From the NCBI GenBank assembly GCA_016867095.1, contig VGKK01000001.1:1-41232 (forward strand): DNA of 41,232 nucleotides, read 5' to 3'. Positions 1 to 7,141 of the stretch are shown here, one piece after another (position 1 is the first letter of the stretch; every line of letters begins with the position of its first letter). Origin of the DNA: Candidatus Omnitrophota bacterium (GTDB taxonomy: Bacteria; Omnitrophota; Gorgyraeia; Gygaellales; Profunditerraquicolaceae). The notes beneath the pieces are model-generated. The model saw only the letters and a program-made list of their open reading frames with translations. It ran no database searches and had not been told where the DNA came from. The position numbers and the translations under genes are program-made.

Positions 1-292
1 TGTGACGTATGCTAATAAGTACTATGTTCTCAAAGATATTTGGATTCTTAAGAATAATATCAGCGGCAATAAATCCTCCCATTGACCAACCAAGTATGCT
101 TATACCCGCTTTGCGTAGTTCACTGGGTATATGATTAATAACCTTTTTCGCCTCACTTGGCGATACTCTTTCCAGTAGAAGATAATTAAAGGGGACATCG
201 AGCCTTGCGAATATTCTCCAGTCTGTCGCCCATCCTGGAATTAACAATATATTTTTCTTAAATCCTCTGTCCACAAACTTAAAATGAAGCAT
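1..292 (-). CDS. Alpha/beta hydrolase, BioH/BioG-like (3' end beyond window)
   Basis: Only the first 97 codons are present; the gene runs off the left edge. The ATG at 292 overlaps the bioF stop by 14 bases, so the two are translationally coupled. The visible protein has an oxyanion-strand motif LLIPGWATDW (residues 16-25) and the nucleophile elbow GWSMGG with Ser70, the signature of an alpha/beta hydrolase. Placed directly after bioB-bioF, the likely role is the pimeloyl-ACP methyl ester esterase step (BioH, BioG or a similar isofunctional hydrolase) that ends pimeloyl synthesis in the cytoplasm. The sequence shows the fold and the context; the exact substrate is inferred. The Asp and His of the triad lie beyond the window. 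Confidence 0.8.
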   Translation of the reverse strand, partial: MLHFKFVDRGFKKNILLIPGWATDWRIFARLDVPFNYLLLERVSPSEAKKVINHIPSELRKAGISILGWSMGGFIAADIILKNPNIFENIVLISIRH

Positions 293-1430
293 TTGCTATG
301 TCCTCAAGCAGTCTTGCAAGGATGGTCGTATCGTGGTCAAACGTCACGGAAAACCTCAAACGGCTTTCTCCTTCTGGAACAGTCGGCGGCCTTATGGGCA
401 TAACCCAATATCCCTTATCTTTTAGAAAATTAGCAAGCGTAACTGTTTTTCCGATATCGCCTGTTACCAAAGGGATTATCTGCGAACATCCACGAACATC
501 AAATCCTTTTGCCTTAAGATTCCCCCGTAAGAATTTTGCCGATTCTAAAAGCTTCCTTCTGCGGCATGGCTCCTCGCTGAGTAGTTTTATAGCAGCCAGA
601 TTAGCAGCTATTACCGCCGGAGGCAGAGCGGTTGAGTATATGAAGCTTCTGCATTTATTCATAAGGTAATCGGTATCCAGTTTTGAAGCCGCCAGATACG
701 CCCCAAAGCTTCCAAGTGCCTTGCCAAATGTCCCCATTATGTAGTCAACCTCTTTTGACAGACTCTCTTCCTCAACAACACCTGAACCGGATGCACCATA
801 TATGCCCGTAGCGTGAGCCTCATCAACTAAAAGACCGCAATTGTATCTTGTCTTTATTTCGACGAGTTTCTTTAAATCAGGCCTGTCGCCATCCATGCTA
901 AATATCGTCTCGGTAACAACGAGGGCATTTTTAAATTTTTGCCTCTCTTTCTTTAAATTTTCCTCTAAATGTTCGCTGTCACAATGTCTGAATCTGAATA
1001 GCCTTGCTCCTGATAAGAGAATTCCATCTATTATGCTCGCATGGCAGAGGCGGTCGCAGAAAATCGCATCGCCCTTAGCACAAAGAGAACTTATAATGCC
1101 AACATTTGCCTGATAGCCGGAATTAAAAATAAGAGCGCTCTCTTTTTTCTTTAAACGTGCTAGCGCATCTTCAAGTTCATGATGTATATTGAGATCACCG
1201 CTTAAAAGCCTTGAGGCGGATGAACCTGCGCCGTATTTAGTAAGGGCGGCTTTCGCCGCTTCGATAAGTTTTGAGTGATTAGAAAGGCCGAGGTAATCAT
1301 TTGAAGAGAAATCAATATATTCTCTATCGCCAATGCATATCTTGCCGCCCAAACGATAGGACGCCGGACGTAAAACGCGTAGTAGTCCTTCTTTATTCCT
1401 CCTGATAAGAAATTCCTCTATGCCTTCCAT
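279..1430 (-). CDS. bioF: 8-amino-7-oxononanoate synthase (BioF)
   Basis: 383 aa, the usual length. It joins pimeloyl-ACP (or -CoA) and L-alanine to give 8-amino-7-oxononanoate, a PLP-dependent step of biotin synthesis. It belongs to the alpha-oxoamine synthase family: N-terminal FSSNDYLGLS, the PLP ring-stacking region around FNSGYQAN (102-109), DEAHATG (203-209) supplying the PLP Asp and His, and the Schiff-base lysine in GTFGKALGS (Lys237). The 5' end overlaps the bioB stop by 13 bases and the 3' end overlaps the downstream hydrolase by 14, showing a tight bioB-bioF-hydrolase operon. KBL (2-amino-3-oxobutyrate ligase) is a close relative, but the position beside bioB settles BioF. Confidence 0.95.
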   Translation of the reverse strand: MEGIEEFLIRRNKEGLLRVLRPASYRLGGKICIGDREYIDFSSNDYLGLSNHSKLIEAAKAALTKYGAGSSASRLLSGDLNIHHELEDALARLKKKESALIFNSGYQANVGIISSLCAKGDAIFCDRLCHASIIDGILLSGARLFRFRHCDSEHLEENLKKERQKFKNALVVTETIFSMDGDRPDLKKLVEIKTRYNCGLLVDEAHATGIYGASGSGVVEEESLSKEVDYIMGTFGKALGSFGAYLAASKLDTDYLMNKCRSFIYSTALPPAVIAANLAAIKLLSEEPCRRRKLLESAKFLRGNLKAKGFDVRGCSQIIPLVTGDIGKTVTLANFLKDKGYWVMPIRPPTVPEGESRLRFSVTFDHDTTILARLLEDIANASF

Positions 1431-2335
1431 GCTTGCTCTATCTCTTTAATAAACAATCGGTCCTCATCCACAGAGCGGCCCTTTATAGTAAGATAACCGC
1501 CTATTAACATTCCGTTTGCGCCAGCCATAAAGGCCATTGCTTGAAAGTCTTTCAAGATTGATTCTCTGCCGGCAGCCACCTTTATTATTTTATCCTGCAG
1601 TATTATCCTAAAAAGCGCTATTGTTTTAATCGCATCTGTAGCCGCAAGATGGGATTTTACAGCTAAAGGCGTTCCTTTTATCGGAACAAAGATATTGATT
1701 GGCACTGACGTAACATCCAAATCTCTTAGCGTAAAAGCCATCTCTATTCTATCATCCCAGGATTCGCCAAGTCCGATAATTCCGCCGCTACAAACCTCAA
1801 GGCCAACTGTTTTTGCTGCTCTTATAGTAGAAAGCCGATCCCTAAAAGTGTGGGTAGTGGTTATTGCCGAAAAATATCTTGGTGAAGTCTCAATATTGTG
1901 ATGATAACGCCTAAGGCCGGCATTCTTAAGAAGAAGTAAATCTTTTTCGCTTAGTTTACCTAATGAGGCGCAAATTTTAATACGCACGCGGTCTCTTATT
2001 AGATATACGGCATCTGCTATCCTTTTTAATTCATCGGCTGATAGCGTATTTCCGCTTGTCACTATGTCAAATCTTTCTGCTCCTATTTCCTTTGCATTGA
2101 AAGCCGCCGCAAGCATCTCGTCAGCGCTCTTTAGAGGGTACATGGTTATGCCTGTATTGTAATGGCAAGATTGCGCACAAAATCTACAATCTTCTGCACA
2201 GAGACCCGATTTTGCGTTCATTATGTTACAGAGCTCTATTTTGCTCCCAGCGCATTCTCTGCGAGTTTTGTCAGCCAAAGCTATTAGTTCAGATAAAGGT
2301 TTATCTAAAAGCGCACGGGCGTTTTCCTTATTCAT
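1418..2335 (-). CDS. bioB: Biotin synthase (BioB), with unusual auxiliary-cluster ligands
   Basis: 305-aa radical SAM enzyme that inserts sulfur into dethiobiotin. The [4Fe-4S] motif is CAEDCRFC (Cys46, Cys50, Cys53), followed by AQS typical of BioB. HNIETSP and CSGGIIGLGES (Cys182) are family hallmarks, and Cys122 sits in KICASLGK. Aligned from memory to E. coli BioB, the Cys97 position (RFCMGAAW) reads Asp90 (RFDIVTSG), and Arg260 (RLSAGRE) reads Lys252 (KVAAGRE). Two ligands of the classical [2Fe-2S] cluster therefore appear to be missing, which recalls BioB forms of obligate anaerobes. The start at 2335 has GGAG six bases upstream. It is the first gene of the operon, behind a candidate BirA operator. 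Confidence 0.93.
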   Translation of the reverse strand: MNKENARALLDKPLSELIALADKTRRECAGSKIELCNIMNAKSGLCAEDCRFCAQSCHYNTGITMYPLKSADEMLAAAFNAKEIGAERFDIVTSGNTLSADELKRIADAVYLIRDRVRIKICASLGKLSEKDLLLLKNAGLRRYHHNIETSPRYFSAITTTHTFRDRLSTIRAAKTVGLEVCSGGIIGLGESWDDRIEMAFTLRDLDVTSVPINIFVPIKGTPLAVKSHLAATDAIKTIALFRIILQDKIIKVAAGRESILKDFQAMAFMAGANGMLIGGYLTIKGRSVDEDRLFIKEIEQAWKA

Positions 2336-2346
2336 CCGATCTCCAT

Positions 2347-2378
2347 TTGTAAACTATATTATAATAAGAAGTTGACAT
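2347..2378 (-). promoter_or_regulatory. Candidate BirA operator and promoter of the bio operon
   Basis: On the minus strand, ATGTCAAC, 16 bases, then GTTTACAA matches the general BirA box wTGTnAAC-N14-16-GTTnACAw known from comparative studies. A TATAAT -10 hexamer (2358-2363) lies inside the 16-base spacer, so binding would block transcription. The best -35 candidate (TTGTAA, about 2379-2384) is weak. The site ends 11 bases before the bioB ATG. Regulation by a BirA with a DNA-binding domain is inferred; birA is not in the window. Confidence 0.6.
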
Positions 2379-2477
2379 TTACAATATAATAATACAGTAA
2401 TACAGCTAAAAATTAAATTTTTCACCTTTGGTATTAGAATGATTGGCGGTAGAACTTACTTAAGATGGGAAAACATC

Positions 2478-3479
2478 CTATATTCTTAGGGCAGAAAAGT
2501 CTTCCTCTCTGATTGCCGTGACCGTGATATGGCTTCTATGCTTTTCTGTTATCTTGTAGCACTCAATTTCGAGATAGCCATCAGCGGGGATATCGCTATA
2601 TCGCGCCAATATACGGCTGGCAAGGTTTATATGATCATCTCCAAAATAACCCTTCCCTATCCCTATGGGGCCAGCGACGTCGACAGGGCTAATATGCAGA
2701 TCACCTTCTTCAGCAAGAGCCAGCAATTTCTCGTTCTCTTTCTCGTCCCTTCCCACGATTAACTTATTGCTTGGACTGAGGCGAAAATGCCGCCCTACCT
2801 TCAGGAGCTTGATATCGTGCACTGTGAAATCCGGATTATGCTTCATCAAATCCCGCATCCTGTCAGCGAATCCTTTATCCGTTAATAAACATCCTCCTGC
2901 CGGACAGGGATAATCATGAATACCCAGCTCATTAGCCAGCTGTATTTGTGGTTTCCGAGAACGACCTTGTATGCTCAGTAATTTTTCGCGGTTTATTACA
3001 CCTTCCTTTTCCGGCATAGTAGGCTCCATCAATTTTGCGCATAATGGCCGCACGATAAAACCCTCAAGACCGCTTTCCTTCTCTATTATGCGCATAGCAT
3101 CCATTCGCTGCGACATTGGCCGTTCACCAAGAACTTCGCCGGTAATCAGAAAAGATGCTCTGATTTCTCTCATATATTGGCCGGCCTTTTTAAACATAAA
3201 TATACGGCAATCAAGACAAGGATTTATATTGCGGCCATACCCGTATTTTGGATTTTTGATTATCTGGAAATATTCTTGACTGACTTCAAAGACCTTGAGT
3301 TTTACCCCTAAGTTATCCGCGGCGGATTTGCTTGCCAGGCAAGTTTTTCCTCGCGCAGTACAGGTACAAAAAACAGTCAAAAAATTAACCGCCTCTATTT
3401 CTATTCCCTGCTCTAGAATTAGTTTTACAGCTAATATACTGTCTAAGCCGCCGGATAGTAACGCCACTGCTTTGATCAT
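2478..3479 (-). CDS. PP-loop ATPase, ThiI/MnmA-like tRNA thiolation family
   Basis: 333 aa. The PP-loop SGGLDS (residues 9-14) at the extreme N-terminus marks an ATP pyrophosphatase that adenylates its substrate. Several conserved blocks follow: NPCLDCRIFM, GEVLGERPMSQR, GRSRKPQ, DYPCPAGGCLL and VGRHFRLS. This pattern is shared by a family usually annotated as tRNA 4-thiouridine or 2-thiouridine synthase-like, found in anaerobes. Cys-rich motifs (CTCTARGKTC, CLDC, CPAGGC) suggest sulfur transfer or an Fe-S/Zn site. The C-terminal quarter resembles a small RNA-binding-type domain, but I cannot name it firmly. It stands alone between the bio operon and thi4. A tRNA sulfur-transfer role is inferred from the family; the substrate is not shown. 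Confidence 0.75.
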   Translation of the reverse strand: MIKAVALLSGGLDSILAVKLILEQGIEIEAVNFLTVFCTCTARGKTCLASKSAADNLGVKLKVFEVSQEYFQIIKNPKYGYGRNINPCLDCRIFMFKKAGQYMREIRASFLITGEVLGERPMSQRMDAMRIIEKESGLEGFIVRPLCAKLMEPTMPEKEGVINREKLLSIQGRSRKPQIQLANELGIHDYPCPAGGCLLTDKGFADRMRDLMKHNPDFTVHDIKLLKVGRHFRLSPSNKLIVGRDEKENEKLLALAEEGDLHISPVDVAGPIGIGKGYFGDDHINLASRILARYSDIPADGYLEIECYKITEKHRSHITVTAIREEDFSALRI

Positions 3480-3495
3480 TTCACGCCTAATAAAA

Positions 3496-3534
3496 ACGCC
3501 TCTCTTTTTTGCACACTACCCAAAAGAGAGGCGT
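3496..3534 (-). terminator. Intrinsic terminator after thi4
   Basis: A perfect 13-bp stem (ACGCCTCTCTTTT and its complement, 3496-3508 and 3522-3534) with a 13-base loop. On the minus strand it is followed by TTTTATT, as expected for Rho-independent termination of thi4. It sits only 16 bases before the start codon of the PP-loop gene, which therefore either has its promoter inside this gap or depends on read-through. Confidence 0.85.
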
Positions 3535-3562
3535 GTTTTACCTCAATAAGTTACTATAGTCT

Positions 3563-4381
3563 TTACACAACCATCTCTTCTTTTATGCGAGAAGATTCTT
3601 TCATTGATCCCACTGAAAGCATCTTTATCGCTTCCTGCGCTGCTTTTCTTCCTGAAAACAGCATCCCGCCAAAAGTCGGCCCCATACGCGGTATGCCATA
3701 GGCAGTTGAAACTGCCATGCCGGATACTATTAAACCCGGATGGATTACGCCCGTATTCTCCACCACCAAATCTTCAGAAGAGTTAACATCCATGGGGCCA
3801 AAGTCTGCTAATTTTAGGATGTGTCTTTTTTCCAGGCTTCTGCATACCCAGGCATCATGGCCGGTGGCATCAATCACTGCCTTAGACTCTAAGGAGATCG
3901 GATCAACACAGGTAATCTGCCGAGGTAGCGCTGATACAGGGGTCCAGTTAATCACAACCCCTTCTACCCTCTTGTTTCTATAAACCACATCGTCAAACTT
4001 AGTCATATTAAGAATTCTAACACCCGCATCGCAAGCAGCAGAAATTAGTTTTGAGCAGGCATTCGGTCCGTCAGCAACAAATAAACCTCTCTCTGCCTCC
4101 TTATAGGGTATCTTTAACTCATCCAAAATCTTTTCTGCCGGAGCTCTAAAAGTTAATGTGTTCATTAGATACCCGCCAATCCAGAAGCCTCCGCCGATGT
4201 AGTTGTTGCTTTCCACGATTAGAGTCTTGAAACCGTCTTGCGCCAAGTCCCTTGCTGCGATAAGCCCGCTAGGCCCGCCCCCAACTACAACTACGTCTGA
4301 GATAATATAATCATCGAACCAGCGCATAAATTCACCAACAATCGCTTTGCTGATTTTTGCTTCGCTAACTTTTTGAAACAT
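3563..4381 (-). CDS. thi4: Thi4-type thiazole synthase (ADP-thiazole synthase)
   Basis: 272 aa, normal for the family. It builds the adenylated thiazole moiety of thiamine from NAD and glycine in the cytoplasm. It has the Rossmann motif VVVGGGPSG (31-39), the acidic ribose-binding residue in IVESNN, the GGGFWIGG loop (63-70), ATGHDAW (172-178) and the C-terminal GIPRMGPTFGGML. Cys158 in ITCVDP lines up with the sacrificial cysteine of yeast Thi4 (SCMDP, Cys205); the methanogen sulfide-dependent enzymes have a different residue there. AGGAGG lies seven bases upstream of the ATG, and a TPP riboswitch with terminator precedes it. Archaeal ribose-bisphosphate isomerase-like Thi4 paralogues are an alternative, but the riboswitch supports thiamine synthesis. 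Confidence 0.93.
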   Translation of the reverse strand: MFQKVSEAKISKAIVGEFMRWFDDYIISDVVVVGGGPSGLIAARDLAQDGFKTLIVESNNYIGGGFWIGGYLMNTLTFRAPAEKILDELKIPYKEAERGLFVADGPNACSKLISAACDAGVRILNMTKFDDVVYRNKRVEGVVINWTPVSALPRQITCVDPISLESKAVIDATGHDAWVCRSLEKRHILKLADFGPMDVNSSEDLVVENTGVIHPGLIVSGMAVSTAYGIPRMGPTFGGMLFSGRKAAQEAIKMLSVGSMKESSRIKEEMVV

Positions 4382-4448
4382 GGCTAACCACCTCCTTTTA
4401 TCCTTAGACTACGCTCAGGATAAAACCCTGAGTTTATCGAAGGGTTTT

Positions 4449-4481
4449 AAAATTAAAAACCCCTATGCCATCATAGGGGTT
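4449..4481 (-). terminator. Riboswitch expression-platform terminator upstream of thi4
   Basis: A 10-bp stem (4458-4467 with 4472-4481) and a 4-base loop, followed on the minus strand by TTTTTAATTTT. It lies between the TPP aptamer and thi4, so it is the likely off-switch terminator. A second stem of 8 bp (4422-4429 with 4441-4448) lies just downstream and contains the sequence CTTCGATAAACTCAGG, which resembles a common extragenic palindromic repeat. Confidence 0.8.
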
Positions 4482-4495
4482 AAATACCTTATTTT

Positions 4496-4676
4496 TTCCC
4501 TACGCTGGCATTACCCAGATCATTCTACTTCGCTCAAAGCCTTTCGGCTTTGAGCTTCGAAGAAATGATTTCTGCGAAGCCCCCACCTCCGTCTTATTCC
4601 GAAGGGCGTAGCAGAATCAGGTTCTTAGGGTCTCCCGCTTATGCGGAACTCTCAGGCCGTTCGCGACCTCCCCATT
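4496..4676 (-). promoter_or_regulatory. TPP riboswitch (THI element) interrupted by an insertion
   Basis: Read on the minus strand, the conserved THI-box blocks are present in order. P2 starts at GGGGA, and P3 is AGGTC/GGCCT. CTGAGAG follows, then an extra hairpin (CCGC/GCGG), GACCC, GAACCTGAT, and finally CTGGGTAATGCCAGCGTAGG. In a normal element the last two blocks are contiguous (GAACCTGATCTGG); here 97 extra bases separate them, in joint J4/5, where the pyrophosphate is bound. Everything else in the core is intact. It should sense thiamine pyrophosphate and control thi4 through the terminator at 4449-4481, if it still folds. Confidence 0.92.
4519..4619 (-). mobile_element. MITE-like 93-bp element inside the TPP riboswitch
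   Basis: The element proper is 4523-4615. It is bounded by a perfect 4-bp direct repeat ATCA (4519-4522 and 4616-4619), exactly what a target-site duplication would leave inside the riboswitch sequence CCAG-ATCA-GGTTC. Its ends are imperfect inverted repeats (TTCTACTTCG and TTCTGCTACG, 8 of 10 identical). Inside are two strong hairpins: a 10-bp stem closed by a GAAA tetraloop (about 4532-4555), and GCTTCG/CGAAGC with a nested AGAAA/TTTCT stem. There is no coding capacity. Removing it restores a canonical aptamer. Confidence 0.75.
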
Positions 4677-4684
4677 AGTAATTT

Positions 4685-4713
4685 ATGTTAAATCAAAACT
4701 GGATATATGTCAA
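4685..4713 (-). promoter_or_regulatory. Promoter of the riboswitch-thi4 transcript
   Basis: On the minus strand TTGACA (4708-4713), 17 bases, then TAACAT (4685-4690). The predicted start near 4678 is at the 5' edge of the riboswitch, which supports the call. The -10 hexamer overlaps an in-frame plus-strand ATG at 4685, so that ATG is unlikely to be the start of the divergent gene. Confidence 0.7.
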
Positions 4714-4786
4714 TAACATTTTTATATTTCCATTGGCTGCCCGAACTGTGAACGCCAGACGAACATCACAACTCCATATAATACAT

Positions 4787-5170
4787 ATGGTTGTGAAGAT
4801 TTACACCCGCAGAAGCAAGCGGCAATTAATCCGTTTTGGCGATCCTTTACCCGAAAAGCCTGTCCGGGCTAAGCGTATTATCCAAAATACCATCTATGAA
4901 GGCCTAAAACTCCAAGCCTATATCAACCACGGCCCCGGCCGAATAACCTGGGCAAAAGCCCGTAAAGCGCTAAATATCTCAGAAGCCAAGTTAGCACACC
5001 TGCTAAAAATAGTCAAGACGCTACCCCCTGACTTCGTTAAAAACATGGAATCTTGCAATGATGAAAACATGCTAAAAATCTTCAACGGTAGACGACTTCT
5101 GAGGATATCCCGCCTTAAAACCGACAAAGAACGCCGAAACGAGATCGAACGCCTGTCGCTAAAGGATTGA
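4787..5170 (+). CDS. Small HTH protein, resembling serine-recombinase accessory ORFs
   Basis: About 127 aa from the ATG at 4787; an in-frame ATG at 4685 would add 34 residues with no recognisable pattern and overlaps the thi4 promoter. It is basic throughout. The central segment (ITWAKARKALNISEAKLAHLLKIV in two blocks) looks like a ParB-type helix-turn-helix, and the tail GRRLLRISRLKTDKERRNEIERL is highly charged. Small proteins of this design often sit beside large serine recombinases in other bacteria; none is present here. A truncated copy lies at 10209-10361. It is the only intact gene on the plus strand, with TATAAT just upstream (4777-4782) and no Shine-Dalgarno. The DNA-binding role is inferred. 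Confidence 0.6.
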   Translation: MVVKIYTRRSKRQLIRFGDPLPEKPVRAKRIIQNTIYEGLKLQAYINHGPGRITWAKARKALNISEAKLAHLLKIVKTLPPDFVKNMESCNDENMLKIFNGRRLLRISRLKTDKERRNEIERLSLKD

Positions 5171-5252
5171 CTCTTAACCTCTTGATACCCGTTTTTGCTA
5201 TATTTAAAATTTCCAACGGCAGATATCCCCACGAGCTTTGTCTTTTAATAAA

Positions 5253-6467
5253 TTAACACAAATAAATAACGTCTTCCGGGTAGTATAACGAAAGAAATAA
5301 TAACATGTAGTCTCTTAAATGGCGCGTGATCAGGAAGTTATTTTTTATATGTTCCCGCCCATTCTCTCCTAATCTCTTGGCGTAACCCGGGCTGCCTAAA
5401 AGCTGTTTTATGGCAAAGCTTGCGCCTTCAATAGAATGGCAAAGCAGCCCCGAATATTTATGTTTTATTTGCAAAGGAATACCCCCGACATTAGAAGCTA
5501 CAACCGGCCTTGCCTTCCAGAGCGCCTCGGCTACAGTCAAGCCAAATCCTTCCTTGATAGACTTCTGAATGATTACATCCGAAGCCCATTGTAGCGCATT
5601 CACTTCGATATCATTGTGAGGCAGCAGAATTATATGGATATCTTTGTTTGCCTTAGCCTTTTCTTGAACATCCTCAAAAACTTTTACGCCTTCAGGATCG
5701 TCTTCTGCTGTTCCACCAGCCAAAATCAGTTGGCAATTAATGTATTTTCTTACCTGCAGAAACGCCTCAATTACGCCTAAGGGGTCCTTTAGACGGTCGA
5801 AGCGCGATATTTGGGTAACGATTGGCTTGTCTTTTTTGATGTCATACTTTCTTAATACCGCGTCTATCGTTTGCTGCGGCAACTCTTTATTTTTGTCGCT
5901 CAAAGGATCTATCGAAGGAGGGATTAAAAACTGCCCGATAGGCAGCTTGCGCGAAAAAGCAGGAGCAGAGAATACCGCTGCGTCATACTGAACAATAAAA
6001 TCCATAAGAAACCCCCAAACCCTGTCATTAGGGTTAGATACATCAACGTGGCAGCGCCAAAGCCACTTATTAGCGGCTTTCTTCTTTATTAAGGCTATCG
6101 GCTGGGGATCGTGAATAAACACAATGTCTCCATAGGTATTAACATTCTCAATGTTCTGCTGGCTGGTTTCCGTAAATATCTCAAAATCTCTTTTAGTGAT
6201 TTCTTCTGCTCTGCCGTGCAGCGCATTGTGAAACTTCTTTGTCACTTCAAAAAACTGCTCTCCGCCTTTTATTACGTCCCACTTGGTATCTACGCCTAAT
6301 TCCCTTAACATCGGGACCATGCGGTTTAAAATCTCTGCGACCCCGCCGCCTACAGGCGTAGAATTTATATGCTGAATAACTTTACCTTTCAATCTCTCGC
6401 CGAGTAATCTCAAGTCGTCGATACAAGACTGCCCTACAATCGGAATATAATCTTCAACTTTTGCCAT
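5253..6467 (-). CDS. GT4 glycosyltransferase, trehalose synthase (TreT)-like
   Basis: 404 aa. It has the GT4 retaining glycosyltransferase layout: N-terminal HINSTPVGGGVAEIL (the TreT-type glycine-rich loop), mid-protein HIDP-like FIHDPQP and RCHVDVSNP, and the donor-binding domain with QISRFDRLKDPLG, LAGG, and KEGFGLTVAEALW (the EX7E-type motif). TreT makes trehalose from NDP-glucose and glucose. It begins one base after the DUF5752 stop and is the last gene of the trehalose cluster. With OtsA and OtsB also present, it may be a second trehalose route or make a related glucoside such as a glucosylglycerate; the family cannot decide this. Cytoplasmic. Confidence 0.82.
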   Translation of the reverse strand: MAKVEDYIPIVGQSCIDDLRLLGERLKGKVIQHINSTPVGGGVAEILNRMVPMLRELGVDTKWDVIKGGEQFFEVTKKFHNALHGRAEEITKRDFEIFTETSQQNIENVNTYGDIVFIHDPQPIALIKKKAANKWLWRCHVDVSNPNDRVWGFLMDFIVQYDAAVFSAPAFSRKLPIGQFLIPPSIDPLSDKNKELPQQTIDAVLRKYDIKKDKPIVTQISRFDRLKDPLGVIEAFLQVRKYINCQLILAGGTAEDDPEGVKVFEDVQEKAKANKDIHIILLPHNDIEVNALQWASDVIIQKSIKEGFGLTVAEALWKARPVVASNVGGIPLQIKHKYSGLLCHSIEGASFAIKQLLGSPGYAKRLGENGREHIKNNFLITRHLRDYMLLFLSLYYPEDVIYLC

Positions 6468-7139
6468 TTATACAGATATCCTTCTCTCAACTACCTGAAT
6501 GATTGTATTTCTTAGGTCCTCCAAAGTGCGCGTATAGGGATCGAAACAGCAAAGCTCATCCGCTAACCCTTTATCACCTAAAGATCTTTCTATCCAGAGC
6601 GCAAAGTCATTTGTCGGCTTTTCTAAGCGCAGGCGCGCCTCAAAAATGTGAAAATATATCGAATCTATGGTGACTTTCTTTAGAATTTCGGAAAATTCCT
6701 TTAAATCGTAAGCAATGTATCCTGTCGGCAAGATGAAACTGATTGATTTGATAAAATAAAATTCCTCATCCGAACGCGCAAATTTAACTTTAGCCAAAGG
6801 ATTATTGTTCAAATAATCTTCAATAGTTGAGGCAATTTTATCCCTCAGTTTGCGTATAGTTGAATATTGCACTGTATCAATGCTGGCCAACTTTTCTCCA
6901 AGCTCATCTTCGCCGAGGATATCCGTTACCCAGTACGCGAAATCATTTGGTGGCTCGGGAGAAAGATATTGATGTTGCTGCAAGAACCTGTGCGTATGAT
7001 GATAAATGCATGAACCAGATACTTCTTTAATAAGACTTGCCAGCTGAACCAGGGTGGTAGCTCTTAAACCGGTAAGCTCTGATAAATGCAACCTGGTACA
7101 AAACCTAAATGGCTCTTTAGCTCTTATTAATTCCGACAT
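6468..7139 (-). CDS. DUF5752 family protein in the trehalose cluster
   Basis: 223 aa with an internal duplication: two segments each carry F-x-F/YHH-like N-terminal strands followed by NDFAYWVTDILGEDELGEKLASID (residues about 65-88, two blocks) and NDFALWIERSLGDKGLADEL (about 176-195). I recognise it as DUF5752, which commonly occurs beside trehalose genes, with no known activity. It may be a regulator or an adaptor of OtsA or the GT4 enzyme. It is packed two bases after otsB and directly abuts the GT4 gene, so all four share one transcript. No membrane segment or signal peptide is seen. Confidence 0.75.
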   Translation of the reverse strand: MSELIRAKEPFRFCTRLHLSELTGLRATTLVQLASLIKEVSGSCIYHHTHRFLQQHQYLSPEPPNDFAYWVTDILGEDELGEKLASIDTVQYSTIRKLRDKIASTIEDYLNNNPLAKVKFARSDEEFYFIKSISFILPTGYIAYDLKEFSEILKKVTIDSIYFHIFEARLRLEKPTNDFALWIERSLGDKGLADELCCFDPYTRTLEDLRNTIIQVVERRISV

Positions 7140-7141
7140 AA

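Noticed and set aside
2347..2384. TTGTAAA/TTTACAA as the BirA half-sites
   Set aside because: Their 24-base separation is too long for BirA; the ATGTCAAC/GTTTACAA pair with a 16-base spacer fits better.
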